From the NCBI GenBank assembly GCA_030123605.1, contig CP126123.1, positions 1,716,001 to 1,780,000 of the forward strand: DNA of 64,000 nucleotides. The letters run 5' to 3'. This document shows positions 61,781 through 64,000 of this stretch, in pieces. The DNA is from Nitrospira sp. GTDB taxonomy: Bacteria > Nitrospirota > Nitrospiria > Nitrospirales > Nitrospiraceae. Each line of letters opens with the position of its first letter. Within the stretch, counting starts at the first letter, position 1. The notes under the pieces are model-generated. The model was not told the origin of the DNA and searched no databases. It saw only the letters and a program-made list of their open reading frames with translations. A program made the position numbers and the translations under genes.

Positions 61781-61965
61781 AGGTTCCTCCTCCGATTAGG
61801 TCGGGCCGACAGGTCACGCCCCCTGCGTCTTACTGTGCGTGCCGACGGCCTCGTCAAGCCATGCGAGTACCTTACGAACCGCATGATCGTGTTGTCAAAC
61901 CAGGGGCTGGAACAGAAAAATGACGATCCCGGAAGGAGACCGAAGGGAGACAGGAGACCGCGACG

Positions 61966-62388
61966 CTAATAAATCCCGGCCTCTCGTTGCAACCATCGCA
62001 CATACCGAATGATGTGATCGACATCCTCGACCGTCACGCCTTCGATCTTCGGCATGTTGCCGAATTCCCAATGGTGAGCACGCACACCGTTCGCCGCCGC
62101 CCGCTGGAAAGCGACATCGGCGTGATGATTCGGTTCGTAGATCTTATGGACCAAGGGCGGGCCTTGCTTCGTTCCGCCTGCACGGACCCCATGACAAGCG
62201 GCGCAGTTGGCGTTGAACTTCGCCTCGCCCACCTGCACGTCCGCCGGCGTGGAACCTCCGGCAGGCTTGGTCCCGTCCTGATTCGTGGCATTAGACTCAC
62301 AGGCCGCCGACACCGCGACCACCATCCCCAGACCGATGCCGAGGAACCACACATCCATCCGAAAGCCACCCCCGGTCGTCCCTCTCAT
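61966..62388 (-). CDS. Small c-type cytochrome lipoprotein
   Basis: 140 residues. The hydrophobic segment WFLGIGLGMVVAVSAAC ends in a probable lipidation Cys, then a linker and a class I cytochrome c domain: haem motif FNANCAACHGVRAGG, distal Met in FGNMPKIEGVT, and C-terminal helix VDHIIRYVRWLQREAGIY. It acts in periplasmic electron transfer. The ATG at 62388 overlaps the stop of a small upstream gene (ATGA), which decides the start; a second ATG at 62358 is less likely. Confidence 0.88.
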   Translation of the reverse strand: MRGTTGGGFRMDVWFLGIGLGMVVAVSAACESNATNQDGTKPAGGSTPADVQVGEAKFNANCAACHGVRAGGTKQGPPLVHKIYEPNHHADVAFQRAAANGVRAHHWEFGNMPKIEGVTVEDVDHIIRYVRWLQREAGIY

Positions 62389-62561
62389 CGTGGCGGCTCC
62401 GACGGAGTGGTCGTCGATCGACTTCCCTCTGATCGGTTCAATTGCTCGCGCAGCATCTGCGTCGTGCGATTCAACATCAAACGCCGATAGAGGCGCGCGC
62501 CGATCGGGGTCACGATCACCAGGGCGATGATCAGGTACATGAAGAACTCTTCAGGTGTCAT
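62385..62561 (-). CDS. 58-residue single-pass membrane protein coupled to the cytochrome gene
   Basis: MTPEEFFMYLIIALVIVTPI, then GARLYRRLMLNRTTQMLREQ and a hydrophilic tail. One transmembrane helix is followed by a basic cytoplasmic stretch, similar in size and layout to CcoQ-type or other small oxidase accessory proteins, though no clear match can be claimed. Its TGA overlaps the cytochrome ATG by 4 bases, so the cytochrome is translated by coupling. The absence of a strong ribosome site lowers confidence slightly. Confidence 0.65.
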   Translation of the reverse strand: MTPEEFFMYLIIALVIVTPIGARLYRRLMLNRTTQMLREQLNRSEGSRSTTTPSEPPR

Positions 62562-62638
62562 GATTCGTTATCTGTTGATGTGTTGATGTTCTATTCGAAT
62601 CACTCGATCATCAGATCGACTGGTTGCACGATTCATCG

Positions 62639-63337
62639 TTAGGGTATCGCATAGGGGACAGGATCCACAACTCCCGCCTGTCGGAACCCTTCCCGCCTGA
62701 TCCGGCAACTGTCGCACCGACCGCAGGCGATCGTTCCGCTCCCAGGATCATAACAACTGTGCGTCAGCTCGAAGGGAACCCGGAGGTCCCGTCCTCGCCG
62801 CACGATCTCGGCCTTCGACTGCATCAGCAGCGGTGCGCACACCTCAATCGCACGACCCGCGACGCCCATCTTGGTCCCCAGTCTGGCGACCGTCTCGAAC
62901 GCGCGGATAAATTCAGGCCGGCAATCAGGATAGCCGGAATAGTCCAGGACATTGGCTCCGAAATAAATCATCCGCGCGTCGAGTGTCTCCGCATAGGCGA
63001 GAGCCAGCGACAAGAAAATAGTATTGCGTGCCGGGACATAGGTGACGGGAATCGCACCGGCCCGTTCCTCTTCCGTGCGATCCTTGGGGACCTCCACCTC
63101 GTCTGTAAGGGCCGACCCGCCCAAGGCCCTCAGGTTCACCTCCAATACGACATGGCCTGCTGCGCCTAGCGCTCCAGCCACTGCCCGCGCCCGCTCGACT
63201 TCGACCAGATGGCGCTGCCTGTAAGACATCGTCAGGCAATAGAGCTGAAACCCGTCCTGCTTAGCTATTGCGGCAGTCACGGTGGAATCCAACCCGCCGC
63301 TGAGTAAGACGACTGCCTTCGAAGCGTCGTGGTTCAT
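62639..63337 (-). CDS. queC: 7-cyano-7-deazaguanine synthase
   Basis: Converts 7-carboxy-7-deazaguanine to preQ0 with ATP and ammonia in queuosine synthesis. About 232 residues, the usual length. PP-loop ATP motif VVLLSGGLDSTVTAAIA; TYVPARNTIFLSLALAYAET and NVLDYSGYPDCRPEFIRAFE are family signatures. The zinc site is in ELTHSCYDPGSGTIACGRCD with SCRIRREGF. The ATG at 63337 is preferred over a GTG at 63343. No other queuosine genes are in view. Confidence 0.95.
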   Translation of the reverse strand: MNHDASKAVVLLSGGLDSTVTAAIAKQDGFQLYCLTMSYRQRHLVEVERARAVAGALGAAGHVVLEVNLRALGGSALTDEVEVPKDRTEEERAGAIPVTYVPARNTIFLSLALAYAETLDARMIYFGANVLDYSGYPDCRPEFIRAFETVARLGTKMGVAGRAIEVCAPLLMQSKAEIVRRGRDLRVPFELTHSCYDPGSGTIACGRCDSCRIRREGFRQAGVVDPVPYAIP

Positions 63338-63452
63338 AGGCACAGAGAGGGAGCGGGAAGGTCAGGCCGGCGGCAAGAGAGTCTGTGACGGTGCATCGAC
63401 CGTGCAGCAGGAACAGATGAACCGGAGGACGGACGCGGCAACCAGGAGAGGG

Positions 63453-64000
63453 CTAGTCGCGATCCTCCTCCTTCTCGATCTTCTCAAGCAGTTCTTGCCG
63501 AGACTGGCATTGGACACAAAGCTTGGCGAACGGCACAGCCTCCAGCCGTTTCTCGCTGACCTCGATGCCACATTCCGCACAAATCCCGTAGGTGCCCTCG
63601 TTCAGCCGCGTCAAGGCTTCGTCGATCGCCTGGCGCTTCCGGTTCCGCATCTCCATCAACGAGATGCCGAGCTCGCGATCCAGGTCCATGAGGGCTTGAT
63701 CTCCCACGTCCCGAGCCGATTCCAGTCGGCGCTGTTGGTCTTCGGTCAGCGATTGCCCAAGGTTACCTTCGATTTCTCGAATGATTTCTTGACGCTTGCC
63801 GAGCAACATCCGCTGCAAGACTTCCCGCCGGCGCTGGCGCTCTTCACGTTCCTTGGGAGTTTCCTTGAGCGTGAGGGCGGCCACAACACGCGCAGCGACA
63901 CTATCTTCGTCTTTTTCAGTCATGGTGGGTACCGGCGCCGGACGCTCTTTCACAGCGGGTTTCTCAGGAGCGGCGGCTTTCGCTTTCGTCGTTGGTGTTT
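63453..64000 (-). CDS. DksA/TraR-family zinc-finger protein (5' end beyond the window)
   Basis: The frame is open to the window edge with a Lys/Ala/Pro-rich N-terminal extension (TKAKAAAPEKPAVKERPAPV). It may begin outside; an internal ATG at 63923 (MTEKDEDS) is an alternative start. A coiled-coil (REVLQRMLLGKRQEIIREIE) precedes the C4 zinc finger GICAECGIEVSEKRLEAVPF with KLCVQCQSRQE. DksA proteins bind the RNA polymerase secondary channel and work with ppGpp. The coiled-coil tip here reads DVGDQALMDLDRELG. The Asp-Ala pair required in E. coli DksA cannot be assigned with certainty, so a DksA-like rather than DksA call is made. Confidence 0.87.
   Translation of the reverse strand, partial: TPTTKAKAAAPEKPAVKERPAPVPTMTEKDEDSVAARVVAALTLKETPKEREERQRRREVLQRMLLGKRQEIIREIEGNLGQSLTEDQQRRLESARDVGDQALMDLDRELGISLMEMRNRKRQAIDEALTRLNEGTYGICAECGIEVSEKRLEAVPFAKLCVQCQSRQELLEKIEKEEDRD

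Overview
The window looks like a chromosomal segment of a GC-rich Gram-negative bacterium, most probably a Nitrospira (Nitrospirota). This is an inference from gene content: a GldF/GldG/DUF4340 ABC cluster, the TreY/TreZ trehalose route with MalQ, type II NADH dehydrogenase, many small lipoproteins, small c-type cytochromes and an expanded RND efflux locus. No rRNA or species-specific marker is present, and no database search was run.

Layout. 1-3.7 kb: an ABC-2/Gld-type export cluster. 3.8-13.3 kb: small exported proteins, two tandem MFS exporters, an AI-2E/PerM-family permease, a DUF486 pseudogene, an exported beta-rich protein and NDH-2, separated by decayed intergenic DNA that carries a dispersed repeat family. 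13.3-18.7 kb: treY and treZ (minus strand). 18.97-27.03 kb: an integrated mobilizable element sitting in the 3' end of tRNA-Arg(CCU). It has a tyrosine integrase, an HTH excisionase-like gene, a Rep_trans/MOB_T-like initiator or relaxase cleanly split by an IS256-family insertion, strong hairpins upstream of it, a ribbon-helix-helix gene with a tandem operator, an IS3-family element, two lipoproteins and a VapBC-type toxin-antitoxin pair. It ends in a second partial copy of the tRNA 3' end. An identical second copy of the IS256 element lies 1.1 kb outside.

27.3-32.4 kb: a DUF3365 haem protein, small exported or membrane proteins and a solitary modA. 32.9-49.7 kb: a repeatedly duplicated RND efflux region. 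It holds an orphan N-terminal half permease, a permease split into two overlapping genes with its own adaptor and outer-membrane factor, an adaptor whose N-terminus comes from a permease, and a third unit with a full-length permease and adaptor but only a stump of its outer-membrane factor.

49.9-55.1 kb: small membrane protein and lipoproteins, a response regulator, a protein with a degenerate PD-(D/E)XK-like domain, a stand-alone AsnC-type domain and a lipoprotein. 55.1-64 kb (mostly minus strand): a sigma-54 two-component pair followed upstream by malQ, then an exported protein, an SPFH lipoprotein, a cytochrome c coupled to a 58-residue membrane protein, queC and a DksA/TraR zinc-finger protein cut by the window edge.

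How the genes may work together. TreZ, TreY and MalQ together can turn linear maltodextrin into trehalose. The efflux units are complete tripartite systems only for the middle set (34.9-40.9 kb), and subunits could be shared between sets. The integrated element carries what is needed for excision, but its relaxase/initiator is broken, so it is probably immobile now.
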